From the NCBI GenBank assembly GCA_022821725.1, contig JAJEDB010000109.1, forward strand, positions 1 through 37,891: a stretch of 37,891 nucleotides of DNA, written 5' to 3'. This document shows positions 23,585-31,032 of this stretch, piece after piece. The position numbers and the translations under genes are program-made. The notes under the pieces were generated by a model. It worked only from the letters and a program-made list of their open reading frames with translations. It was not told the origin of the DNA and made no database searches. The stretch is from Candidatus Poribacteria bacterium. GTDB lineage: Bacteria > Poribacteria > WGA-4E > WGA-3G. Each line of letters opens with the position of its first letter. The first letter of the stretch is position 1.

Positions 23585-25372
23585 ATGCCTGAACCCAATC
23601 AACCAGAAGATTATTTACAACGCTTACGTCATTCGACCGCGCACATCATGGCGTATGCCGTCCAACAACTATTCCCAGATGGCGAACGGACCGTTAAACT
23701 CGCAATCGGACCCCCGATAGAGAACGAGTTCTATTACGATATGGAGGTGCCGCGCCCCATCACCCCCGAAGATTTCCCCGAAATCGAAAAGCACATGAAG
23801 GCGATGATTAGATCCAATGCGCCTTTCGAGCAAGAGACGTGGGCTTATGACGATGCCCGCCAGTGGTTCGGCGAACGCGATCAGAAATTCAAACTCGAAT
23901 TAATCGACGGGATTTCGGATCGTGAAGTGAGTGCTACCGATGAGGGTGTTGATGAAGAAGGCGTTTCCATTTACCACAACGGTGATTTCACAGACCTTTG
24001 CAAGGGTCCACATGTTGAAAAAACAAGCGAATGCCGGTATTTCAAACTGCTCCGTGTTTCAGGAGCCTATTGGCGCGGTGATAGCAACCGTGAGCAGTTG
24101 CAACGAATTTACGGCACCGCATGGGAGACCAAAGCCGACCTTCAGGCATACTTGACACAACGCGAAGAAGCCGCCAAACGCGACCACCGTAAACTCGGAC
24201 GCGAACTGGAACTCTTCCAGATGCATCCCGAATCGCCCGGCAGTGCGTTTTGGCTTCCGAAAGGCGCGCTCATTTATAATATCCTCTCGGAAAAGGTGCG
24301 GAAACTCTATCTCACTGAAGGCTATCAGGAGGTGCGGACACCCCTCATCTACGATAGCAGTCTCTGGGAGACTTCCGGGCATTGGGAACACTTCAAAGAC
24401 GATATGTTCCTCGTTGAAAACGAAGAGGGTGAAGCGACGAGTGCTCTGAAACCTATGAATTGTCCGGCACACATGTTAATCTATAAAAGTGTGCGCCACA
24501 GTTATCGCGATCTCCCGTATCGCATCTACGACCAAGGCGTGCTGCATCGCAACGAAGCGACAGGGACGTTGACTGGCTTGTCGCGGGTTCGTCAACTCTG
24601 TCAAGATGACGGACACATCTTCGTTGAGGAGAAGGACATCGCCAATGAATACGAGCGGATCCTCGGGCTCTTCCAACGTATCTACGGCACTTTCGATCTG
24701 CCGTTCCGATGCGATTTTAGTACACGTAACCCTGAGAAATTTATGGGCGATATAGAGGTCTGGAATCGCGCCGAAACCCTACTTGAAGATGTGTTGAAAA
24801 ACAACCAGATCGAGTATAGTCTCGATCCTGGGGAAGCGGCATTCTATGGTCCTAAACTCGATTTTCAGGTCCGAGATTCACTCAACCGAGATGTCCAGTG
24901 CGCTACTGTGCAACTCGATTTCCAACTGCCTGAACGATTTGACCTCACCTATGTCGCATCAGATGGGTCTGAAAAGCGTCCTGTGGTCATCCATCGCGCA
25001 ATTTGCGGGAGTTTTGAACGCTTTATCGCGATGCTGATTGAGCATTACGCCGGGGCATTTCCGACATGGCTCTCTCCCGTCCAGTGTGTTGTGATGACAA
25101 TCAGTCAACGCTTCGTTGATTACGGCACAGAGGTCGAACAACTTCTGGCACAAAAAGGCTGTCGTGTCGTATTGGACAATAGCGATGGTAAGATTGGCGC
25201 GAAGATCCGTCAAGCCCGCTTGCAACGCGTGCCTTACATGTTAATTATCGGTGGACGTGAACAGGAAAGCCGCACGGTCAGCGTCCGCAGTCGAGAGGAA
25301 GGCAACATCGGTGCAATGGCACTCGATACTTTCGTCGATAAAATGGTTCAAGAAGCCGACCTTGACTTTTAA
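23585..25372 (+). CDS. thrS: Threonyl-tRNA synthetase, lacking the N-terminal TGS domain
   Basis: ThrRS charges tRNA-Thr and edits Ser-tRNA-Thr. The 595-residue product starts directly with the editing domain: the H16-x3-H20 motif (RHSTAH) and C139-x3-H143 (CKGPH) form the known editing site. The catalytic class II core follows (about 215-480), with REQ-like VRTPLIYDSSLWETSGHWEH, MNCPAHMLIYK holding a zinc cysteine, and LSRVRQLCQDDGHIF. The C-terminal anticodon-binding domain holds GCRVVLDNSDGKIGAKIRQA. Compared with the usual ~640 residues, the ~60-residue TGS domain is absent. Start ATG at 23585 with a modest GAGAG upstream. The stop TAA lies inside an isolated leader-repeat tail (25367-25392). 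Confidence 0.94.
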   Translation: MPEPNQPEDYLQRLRHSTAHIMAYAVQQLFPDGERTVKLAIGPPIENEFYYDMEVPRPITPEDFPEIEKHMKAMIRSNAPFEQETWAYDDARQWFGERDQKFKLELIDGISDREVSATDEGVDEEGVSIYHNGDFTDLCKGPHVEKTSECRYFKLLRVSGAYWRGDSNREQLQRIYGTAWETKADLQAYLTQREEAAKRDHRKLGRELELFQMHPESPGSAFWLPKGALIYNILSEKVRKLYLTEGYQEVRTPLIYDSSLWETSGHWEHFKDDMFLVENEEGEATSALKPMNCPAHMLIYKSVRHSYRDLPYRIYDQGVLHRNEATGTLTGLSRVRQLCQDDGHIFVEEKDIANEYERILGLFQRIYGTFDLPFRCDFSTRNPEKFMGDIEVWNRAETLLEDVLKNNQIEYSLDPGEAAFYGPKLDFQVRDSLNRDVQCATVQLDFQLPERFDLTYVASDGSEKRPVVIHRAICGSFERFIAMLIEHYAGAFPTWLSPVQCVVMTISQRFVDYGTEVEQLLAQKGCRVVLDNSDGKIGAKIRQARLQRVPYMLIIGGREQESRTVSVRSREEGNIGAMALDTFVDKMVQEADLDF

Positions 25373-25392
25373 TTATACCTTGCGGAGGAATA
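25367..25392 (+). repeat. Isolated leader-repeat end overlapping the thrS stop codon
   Basis: TTTTAATTATACCTTGCGG matches the AT-rich end of the leader repeats in inverse orientation. Its TTTTAA supplies the thrS stop. With copy D it forms an inverted pair about 257 bp apart. Confidence 0.5.
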
Positions 25393-25483
25393 ATGTGAGA
25401 ACGGTTGATGAAGTGCCATTCTTAAATCCGCCCTCCACTACGTTACGGGCTACGGCTACGTGAAAAAATTAGAGCAGAACCGT

Positions 25484-25623
25484 AGCCTGCAACAATACGC
25501 AGAAATACCCCGCTGAATGCCACACGCGCATTCAGCGTTGATTCGCAAAGACACGCAGGCGGATTTGAGAGAAATCTCTCAATAAACCAACCGCTTCATT
25601 TAACGCCTCGCGAAAAATTAAAA
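25484..25623 (+). repeat. Leader repeat copy D (enlarged form with nested hairpin)
   Basis: It starts AGCCTGCAACAATACGCAGA and closes the outer stem with GCAGGC at 25555-25560. The loop holds a 10-bp perfect hairpin, CGCTGAATGC (25511-25520) with GCATTCAGCG (25528-25537), unlike the one in copy A. A second hairpin TTGAGAG/CTCTCAA follows, then the degenerate tail CGCGAAAAATTAAAA, 14 bases before the lpoB start. It covers most of the 265-bp thrS-lpoB gap; 25393-25483 shows only short GGGCTACGG-type repeats. Confidence 0.7.
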
Positions 25624-25637
25624 TAGGAGCAAATCAA

Positions 25638-26270
25638 ATGCATAAAATTTTGACAGTCAAGTCTTTCAGATATAGCCTTATAATTTTTACGCTTTTCGTT
25701 GGGATCACAATTTTCAGCGGTTGTAGCGCATCCAAACAGGTCACTCGTGTCGATGCCGATACCACAATTGATCTCTCTGGACGCTGGAACGATACCGATT
25801 CGCGTATGGTCGCCGATGACATCATTCAGGACTGCTTAACACACCCTTGGATTAATGATCACGGTATAAACAGCGGTGCGAAACCGGTTGTAATTGTTGG
25901 GGGCATCCGCAATAAGAGCATGGAACATATCCCTGTCGCTACGTTTATAACCGATATTGAGCGGGCTTTCATCAACTCCGGAAAAGTGCGGACTGTCTCA
26001 AGTGCAAGTGAACGCGGTGAAATTCGCGAAGAGCGCGCTGACCAAGGCGAATTCTCTGCAATCGAAACCGTTAAAAGGATGGGACGCGAACTCGGTGCTG
26101 ATTACATGATGACTGGTGAAATCAATACCATCGAAGACCGTGAAGGGGGAGACCAAGTCATCTTCTATCAAACAGACCTGACATTGACGAACATTGAAAC
26201 GAACGAAAAGGTTTGGATCGGCAACAAGAAAATCAAAAAGTTTGTCGGGCGCGACAAGTTTAAAATGTAA
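25638..26270 (+). CDS. lpoB: LpoB-like penicillin-binding protein activator, outer-membrane lipoprotein
   Basis: LpoB is an outer-membrane lipoprotein that reaches across the periplasm to stimulate a bifunctional peptidoglycan synthase (PBP1B in E. coli). The 210-residue product has a lipoprotein signal ending FSGC and the family-typical blocks GRWNDTDSRMVADDIIQDCL, KPVVIVGGIRNKSMEHI, FINSGKVRTVSS, ELGADYMMTGEINTI and TNIETNEKVWIGNKKIKKF. Start ATG at 25638 with TAGGAG upstream. It is followed after 81 bp by a TPR-type lipoprotein of the family often found next to lpoB in other bacteria, which supports the call. The PBP partner is not in this window. Confidence 0.88.
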   Translation: MHKILTVKSFRYSLIIFTLFVGITIFSGCSASKQVTRVDADTTIDLSGRWNDTDSRMVADDIIQDCLTHPWINDHGINSGAKPVVIVGGIRNKSMEHIPVATFITDIERAFINSGKVRTVSSASERGEIREERADQGEFSAIETVKRMGRELGADYMMTGEINTIEDREGGDQVIFYQTDLTLTNIETNEKVWIGNKKIKKFVGRDKFKM

Positions 26271-26295
26271 TGTGGGCTGCGTGTGTTGTCTGCTT

Positions 26296-26313
26296 GGGCA
26301 GGTCCCCGTGCCC
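26296..26313. repeat. Degenerate palindromic repeat between lpoB and its neighbour
   Basis: GGGCA and TGCCC enclose GGTCCCCG. It resembles common intergenic palindromes but lacks a GTAG foot. It lies in the 81-bp gap. Confidence 0.35.
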
Positions 26314-26351
26314 GTTCACCCTGATCTTTTAAAATTTATTTACAGAAACCG

Positions 26352-27686
26352 ATGATTAAAACACTCCCCTTTCTGTTCATTACCTGTCTGATAATCGGAT
26401 GTAGCGGCTATAAGATGCAAGACCTTCAAATCGCATTGGAGGCGGGAGAAACAGAAAAAGCCTATACCAACCTTCAGAAAAATGCACCGAAAAAGCCGGA
26501 TATCCCTTTTCTCTTTGAATTAGGATTGGTTGCCCATTACGCCAACCACTTCCAAGAAAGCAACGCGGCGTTGGATCAGGCAGGGGATATCGCTGAGGAC
26601 CGTTATACCAAAAGTCTTACAAAAGAAGCAGGCTCACTGGTCACCTCCGACAAATTGCGTTCATATTCGGGTACTCGCTATGAACGGCTTTTGAGCCACT
26701 ATTACCGAGCACTTAACTATGTCTATCTGAATCAGTTAGACGGGGCACTGGTAGAATGCCGTCGTGCCACGGCACTCATTAACTATTTCAAAGGTGAAGA
26801 CGAGGATTACGACTTCTTCGGAGCAGGGTTTCTCGCACACCTTTCCGGCGTTCTCTTTGAAGCCGCTGGTGAATGGAATGATGCCTACATCTCTTACAAA
26901 CAGGCGGCAGAATACTATAGAAACGCAGCGGAAAAAACCGGTGTAAAAATACCAGCGGACATCGGTCGTTCACTGGTCGGGTTGGCGCGTAAGCTCGGTT
27001 TCGTTGACGAACTGGCGCGTTATCAGGAACAGTATGGGAAGTTTTCGCCGCGTCCTGAAAACACCGGCGAACTGATTCTTTTTTATGAAAGCGGCTATGT
27101 TCCACCGAAAGGTGAAGACGCTTTGACATTCCCGATCCTCAAAACAGACGATGTGGACGATGAAAAGTTCGTGCCGACGCTTATGGGACGCCAGGGAAGG
27201 GTGTATAAGGATATCGAACTGGAATATATCCTACGCGTCGCTATCCCGACAATTGACTCCCATCGTCCGGTCCTCTCAGGCATCAAAGTCGCCGTTGGAG
27301 CGGCGAAAGCGAGTGGTGTGCTTGTAGAAGATGTAGAGAACATCGCCATAGAAACTTTTAATACACAACGCCCTATCATTCTCTTCCGGACGTTAGGACG
27401 CACCTTGCTGAAATACTTGGCGTATCGAAAGGCAAACAAGGAAAATGAAGCCTTAGGGCTGCTTGTAAACCTTGCGGGTGCTGTGACGGAACAGGCGGAT
27501 ACACGTTCTTGGCAAACACTTCCGAACCAGATTTTTATGGTGCGAATGCCGCTCCCCGCAGGCACGCATACACTCAATCTCTCCTTCTTAGGTGAGAACG
27601 GGCAAGTCCGAGGACGCGATTCAGCACCAGATATTAAGATTAACCCGAACCGGATAACCTTTTGGAATCACCGAACATATTTTTAA
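26352..27686 (+). CDS. TPR-like lipoprotein, COG3014-type partner of LpoB
   Basis: The 444-residue product has a lipoprotein signal (MIKTLPFLFITCLIIGC) and a helical-repeat N-terminal half (about 25-220). The half has tetratricopeptide-like units such as FELGLVAHYANHFQESNAAL, RALNYVYLNQLDGALVECRR and HLSGVLFEAAGEWNDAYISY. A second, beta-rich half follows (about 230-440; ELILFYESGYVPPKGEDALT). This layout matches the uncharacterised COG3014 family, often located beside lpoB, so a role in the LpoB/peptidoglycan system is likely by context only. Start ATG at 26352, weak ribosome-binding site. The stop TAA is supplied by a leader-repeat end (27681-27709). Confidence 0.82.
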   Translation: MIKTLPFLFITCLIIGCSGYKMQDLQIALEAGETEKAYTNLQKNAPKKPDIPFLFELGLVAHYANHFQESNAALDQAGDIAEDRYTKSLTKEAGSLVTSDKLRSYSGTRYERLLSHYYRALNYVYLNQLDGALVECRRATALINYFKGEDEDYDFFGAGFLAHLSGVLFEAAGEWNDAYISYKQAAEYYRNAAEKTGVKIPADIGRSLVGLARKLGFVDELARYQEQYGKFSPRPENTGELILFYESGYVPPKGEDALTFPILKTDDVDDEKFVPTLMGRQGRVYKDIELEYILRVAIPTIDSHRPVLSGIKVAVGAAKASGVLVEDVENIAIETFNTQRPIILFRTLGRTLLKYLAYRKANKENEALGLLVNLAGAVTEQADTRSWQTLPNQIFMVRMPLPAGTHTLNLSFLGENGQVRGRDSAPDIKINPNRITFWNHRTYF

Positions 27687-27709
27687 TTTTACCTTGCGGG
27701 AGAACAACG
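27681..27709 (+). repeat. Isolated leader-repeat end overlapping a stop codon
   Basis: TTTTTAATTTTACCTTGCGG followed by GAGAACAAC: the AT-rich end of the leader repeat, inverse to the direction of transcription. Its TTTTTAA provides the stop of the preceding gene, as at thrS. Confidence 0.55.
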
Positions 27710-27811
27710 TCCGTTTGAGCCAGGGACGTGTTTTCTTGAGCATCCGCTCTCCATTTCATTACGAGCTACAGGTCCGATTTCAGAAGAATCTACAGAATGA
27801 TCGAGAACCGG

Positions 27812-27850
27812 CACAGATAGGATCTCCTCAGTGAGGAAACCTCATCTGTG
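27812..27850 (+). promoter_or_regulatory. Hairpin in the leader of the cysteine desulfurase gene
   Basis: CACAGAT (27812-27818) pairs with ATCTGTG (27844-27850); inside, CCTCA and TGAGG can extend the fold. It ends 25 bases before the chosen start. It may be a regulatory RNA structure or a terminator remnant; it has no U tract. Confidence 0.35.
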
Positions 27851-27875
27851 TAGCCAGAGGCTGATAAATAAAAAA

Positions 27876-29036
27876 ATGCAACGAATTTATTTAGATTACA
27901 ACGCTACAACGCCACTCCGTCCCGAAGTTCGGGACGCGATGATGCCTTACCTCATTGAGGCATTCGGTAACGGTTCCAGCATTCACGCGTATGGACGCGA
28001 GGCACGCACTGCTATCGACACCGCCCGTGAGCAGGTCGCCGATCTCATCGGTGCCAAAAGTCCGAGTGAGATCGTTTTTACCGGAAGCGGCACTGAAGCA
28101 GATAACCACGCGATTAAAGGGCTGACCGAATTACAAAAGAGCCGCGGTAAGGGAAACCATATCATCACCTCCTCTGTGGAGCATCACGCCGTTTTGCATA
28201 CCTGTCAATATCTGGAGCAACGCGGTTTTGAGGTAACCTATCTCCCCGTAGACAGATACGGACGGATTCGTATTGAGCAACTTCGCGAGGCAGTCCGCGA
28301 CACAACAGTCCTGATCTCTATCATGCACGTCAACAACGAGAACGGCACCGTCCAACCACTTGAAGGGATATGCGAGATCGCACAAGAATACGAGATACCG
28401 CTCCATACCGATGCCGTGCAATCGGTCGGTAAACTGGAAATGAACGTCCAAGACCTCGGTGTGAACCTTCTGGCGTTTTCTGGACACAAGATTTACGCTC
28501 CCAAAGGGATTGGTGTCCTCTACATCCGCCGCGGCACACGACTGGCAACCCTCGTTCACGGAGGATCACATGAACGTAACCGGCGCGCCGGTTCTGAAAA
28601 CGTCCCTGCCATTGTCGGCTTAGGGACTGCTGCTGACCTTGCGAAACAGGAGCAGCACACCTATGCACAGCATCTCAATGCTTTAACCCAAAGACTCCGC
28701 GAAGGTCTGGATGCACACATCGACCGCCTGCACTACAACGGACATCCCGACCACTGTGCGCCTGGCACGCTTAACGTCTCGTTTGAATCGGTAGAGGGTG
28801 AAAGTCTCATCTTACGCTTGGATATGGAGGGTATCTGTGTCTCGACGGGTTCCGCGTGTACCTCCGGTTCTATGGAGCCGTCGCACGTCCTCGCCGCGCT
28901 CGGTTTACCCCCGCGTTTGGCACAAGGCACCGTCCGCTTTTCCTTGGGTAGGAACACAACCGAAACCGAGATTGATGAAGTCATTGCCAAATTACCGAAA
29001 GTCATCCAGCAAATGCGGACTCTGTATCGGGGATAG
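27876..29036 (+). CDS. nifS: Cysteine desulfurase, NifS/IscS family
   Basis: This PLP enzyme removes sulfur from cysteine for Fe-S cluster or thiolation pathways. The 386-residue product has the canonical N terminus (MQRIYLDYNATTPLRPEVRD), FTGSGTEADNHAIKGL, SSVEHHAVLHTCQYLE, the PLP-lysine motif SGHKIYAPKGIGVLYIRRG, and the active-site Cys in STGSACTSGSMEPSHVLAAL of group I (NifS/IscS) enzymes. The start chosen is ATG at 27876, because the family begins at this residue; a GTG at 27831 lies inside a hairpin. No iscU, iscA or mnmA gene adjoins it, so its pathway is not defined by context. Confidence 0.93.
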   Translation: MQRIYLDYNATTPLRPEVRDAMMPYLIEAFGNGSSIHAYGREARTAIDTAREQVADLIGAKSPSEIVFTGSGTEADNHAIKGLTELQKSRGKGNHIITSSVEHHAVLHTCQYLEQRGFEVTYLPVDRYGRIRIEQLREAVRDTTVLISIMHVNNENGTVQPLEGICEIAQEYEIPLHTDAVQSVGKLEMNVQDLGVNLLAFSGHKIYAPKGIGVLYIRRGTRLATLVHGGSHERNRRAGSENVPAIVGLGTAADLAKQEQHTYAQHLNALTQRLREGLDAHIDRLHYNGHPDHCAPGTLNVSFESVEGESLILRLDMEGICVSTGSACTSGSMEPSHVLAALGLPPRLAQGTVRFSLGRNTTETEIDEVIAKLPKVIQQMRTLYRG

Positions 29037-29059
29037 ACTCTCCATGTTCACCCAACCGA

Positions 29060-29084
29060 GGTAGGTGTGGTTTCCAACCGCACC
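29060..29084 (+). repeat. REP-like GTAG-footed hairpin
   Basis: GGTA followed by GGTGTGGTT-TCC-AACCGCACC, a nearly perfect 9-bp stem. Copy of the hairpin at 14377-14402, just after the cysteine desulfurase stop. Confidence 0.7.
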
Positions 29085-29160
29085 GAATCCCATCTACCAA
29101 TATCTTCGCCCTTCGGTACATCCATAATGATAGTATATCTGCAGAAACTCTGAAAACAGC

Positions 29161-29207
29161 CCCTTTTTGTGCAACTGAAAATGACAACTGTCCTTTTTCG
29201 TGCAGCT
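29161..29207 (+). promoter_or_regulatory. Two direct repeats upstream of the sigma-54-type promoter
   Basis: CCCTTTTTGTGCAACT (29161-29176) and TCCTTTTTCGTGCAGCT (29191-29207) are 30 bases apart, about three helical turns, and 50-95 bp upstream of the promoter, where activator sites for sigma-54 often lie. No binding protein is identified. Confidence 0.3.
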
Positions 29208-29255
29208 TACCTCGTATAACGACACGATTTACAGCGAATTCAGCACTGCTTTGTA

Positions 29256-29272
29256 TTGGCACGGGAATTGCT
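29256..29272 (+). promoter_or_regulatory. Sigma-54 (RpoN)-type -24/-12 promoter
   Basis: TTGGCACGGGAATTGCT matches the sigma-54 consensus YTGGCACGrNNNTTGCW at every defined position, with GG and GC correctly spaced. The expected start of transcription is near 29283, 35 bases before the ATG of the DUF4159 gene. The match is very good; use by RpoN in this organism is inferred. Confidence 0.6.
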
Positions 29273-29317
29273 CCTACCTTCATATGAGTAATTTTAGTTG
29301 TTTGGAGGTAAGGACGC

Positions 29318-30787
29318 ATGCGCCGAAAAATAACATCGTCCGCTCTTATGAGTTCATTGGTGCTTCACATCGTCATCGCGATTGTTGCTGGACTCTATCT
29401 GATCGCACAAACCGAGCAGTTTAAAGATTTGATGGGCATCGAAATTCTCTATCCCAAAGAACCCCCGAAGCCTAAAGTGGAAAGAAAATTCGTCGTGAAA
29501 TCTATCGTTAAGCCAACGGTTCCAAGACAAAACACTGTCGTCGGCCAGATTCAATTGCAACCCCGTGTAACGACTATATTTCCTCGTGAGTCAAATTTCC
29601 AACCGCAGACAGTCCTCGAATTTTCAATCCAAGCCATTAAAGTCCAACCGCCAACAGATCCGAACGTCCCCAAAGTGATCGTCCTAAATCCAATAGTGCA
29701 GACAGATATGATACAGGGTGATTTGTTGGTATCAGATGCCCCCGATGCTCTGGCATTCTCTGCCCCTGTCGTAAAAGTTCCGTCCGCTCAAGTGAGAAAC
29801 GTCAGTCGCGGTAGCGTAGGGCGGTTGAAAGTTACGCCTGAACGCTCACCGGGACTTTCAATGGTTGAAAACGTCGGTGCGGCACGCGATGCCCTCAGCG
29901 ATGTCGTCGAAAACATCACGCTTTCCAGTTACGTCGTCCCGCCCCTTCCGAAAGGTGAACCGGGTGGGCGCGTCATCGGTAAAGGCAAGGACATCCGAGG
30001 TATCCTCCGTTTTGCACGCGTCCGGCACGATCTTTCTGACTGGTGGGCGGATGCCTCGGCGCTCAACGCATTGACCCAATGGCTCAACGAGCGGACGAAA
30101 ATCAAAACTGATATGAGCGTTGAGGGAGGCGCGGTGAAACTTAACGATGCCAACCTTTTCAAAACACCGTTAGCGTTTATGACAGGACACGACCCAGGAC
30201 TTGTCCGTTCTCGGGAAATATTTGGATGGAAACACGGAACCGGTAGAATAGATGGTCGTCTCAGCGAGTCTGAAGCCGTTGGCATGCGTCGCTATCTCGT
30301 CGAGAAAGGTGGATTCCTCGTCTTTGATGATTGTGGTGTGAACGCGCCTGCCCAGGCGATGGTTCGTCTCTTCCTCTCACAGATGCGCTACGTCATGCCT
30401 GAATACCATGTCGAGCGGATCTCCAACAACCACGACGTCTATAATAACTTTTACGTAATGGGCGGTCCCCCTGTCGGATACGACATCTTCTGGTGGGGCA
30501 CACGTCCACCGAAACGGAACTATCTTGAAGGAATCTCTGTTGGTGAGAAATTGTCGGTTATCGTTGTCCGTCGTGATTACATGTGCGCGATGGAAACCGT
30601 CAGCTACCCGACGCGGAGTGTCCACTATTCCCCAGGGGTCTATCGTTTCATGACGAACGTTGTGATGTATGCGCTGACACACGGCTCAATTTCTGACTAC
30701 TCCGGTTATGTGCCTGAGTCCGCGCTAATCGAAAAAGAACTTCCGACGCGTCCCCCTGCCGCTGCAAAGGTTGGTGGTTTCGAGTAG
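29318..30787 (+). CDS. DUF4159-domain protein with TonB-like N-terminal anchor
   Basis: The 489-residue product starts with a basic residue cluster and one membrane helix (SSLVLHIVIAIVAGLYLIAQ). A Pro/Lys-rich segment follows (PKEPPKPKVERKF), as in TonB-like proteins, then a long linker (about 60-210). The C-terminal domain (about 225-465) has the DUF4159 hallmarks: LRFARVRHDLSDWWADASAL, LFKTPLAFMTGHDPG, RYLVEKGGFLVFDDCG, and VMYALTHG. DUF4159 resembles a glutamine-amidotransferase-like fold often found with MoxR/DUF58 genes, but none is nearby. Start ATG at 29318 with GGAGG upstream. The sigma-54-type promoter at 29256 suggests activator-dependent expression. Molecular role unknown. Confidence 0.83.
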   Translation: MRRKITSSALMSSLVLHIVIAIVAGLYLIAQTEQFKDLMGIEILYPKEPPKPKVERKFVVKSIVKPTVPRQNTVVGQIQLQPRVTTIFPRESNFQPQTVLEFSIQAIKVQPPTDPNVPKVIVLNPIVQTDMIQGDLLVSDAPDALAFSAPVVKVPSAQVRNVSRGSVGRLKVTPERSPGLSMVENVGAARDALSDVVENITLSSYVVPPLPKGEPGGRVIGKGKDIRGILRFARVRHDLSDWWADASALNALTQWLNERTKIKTDMSVEGGAVKLNDANLFKTPLAFMTGHDPGLVRSREIFGWKHGTGRIDGRLSESEAVGMRRYLVEKGGFLVFDDCGVNAPAQAMVRLFLSQMRYVMPEYHVERISNNHDVYNNFYVMGGPPVGYDIFWWGTRPPKRNYLEGISVGEKLSVIVVRRDYMCAMETVSYPTRSVHYSPGVYRFMTNVVMYALTHGSISDYSGYVPESALIEKELPTRPPAAAKVGGFE

Positions 30788-30796
30788 TCTCTTCCC

Positions 30797-30825
30797 TTGA
30801 CGGTTTTTGTCAATCGTGTTAGTAT
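30797..30825 (+). promoter_or_regulatory. Candidate promoter of the hydroxyproline-type cluster
   Basis: TTGACG (30797-30802), 17 bases, TAGTAT (30820-30825). It would give a leader of about 200 nt containing a repeat tail (about 30897-30931, GTTGTTTCACGCTTGG... then AATTAAAAAAGG) and leader repeat copy E. Confidence 0.45.
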
Positions 30826-30944
30826 CCTCACAATAGATTGCAGGGCAGCGAGAGATTTTGATACTCCTTCTGCTCACGCCTATCCCAATTATCAATCACG
30901 TTGTTTCACGCTTGGTGCACAATTAAAAAAGGTGAGATGCCGTG

Positions 30945-31032
30945 AGCAAGCAACAACGGCGCTTGCGGACCTTAAGCAATAACCGTTAAGTCATCAACCG
31001 CGTTATTTCGCGCCTGGCGCATAGTTAAAAAA
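30945..31032 (+). repeat. Leader repeat copy E (stem variant)
   Basis: The stem is GCAAGC (30946-30951) with GCTTGC (30961-30966) in place of GCCTGC/GCAGGC, while the loop AACAACGGC is unchanged. Both arms changed together. The tail differs (CGCGCCTGGCGCATAG) but still ends TTAAAAAA directly at the ATG of the enolase-superfamily gene. Length 88 bp, equal to copies B and C. Confidence 0.65.

Noticed and set aside
23490..23720. 76-residue ORF upstream of and overlapping thrS, possible leader peptide
   Set aside because: Low-complexity sequence, no attenuator hairpin, and no run of threonine codons that would indicate control by tRNA-Thr charging.
25367..25623. A single 257-bp MITE with inverted ends between thrS and lpoB
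   Set aside because: The ends are inverse copies of one tail motif, but the right half is fully explained as leader repeat copy D and no equivalent 257-bp unit occurs elsewhere in the window.
27831..27875. GTG start for the cysteine desulfurase
   Set aside because: It lies within a hairpin, and the family N terminus begins at the internal MQRIYLDYN.
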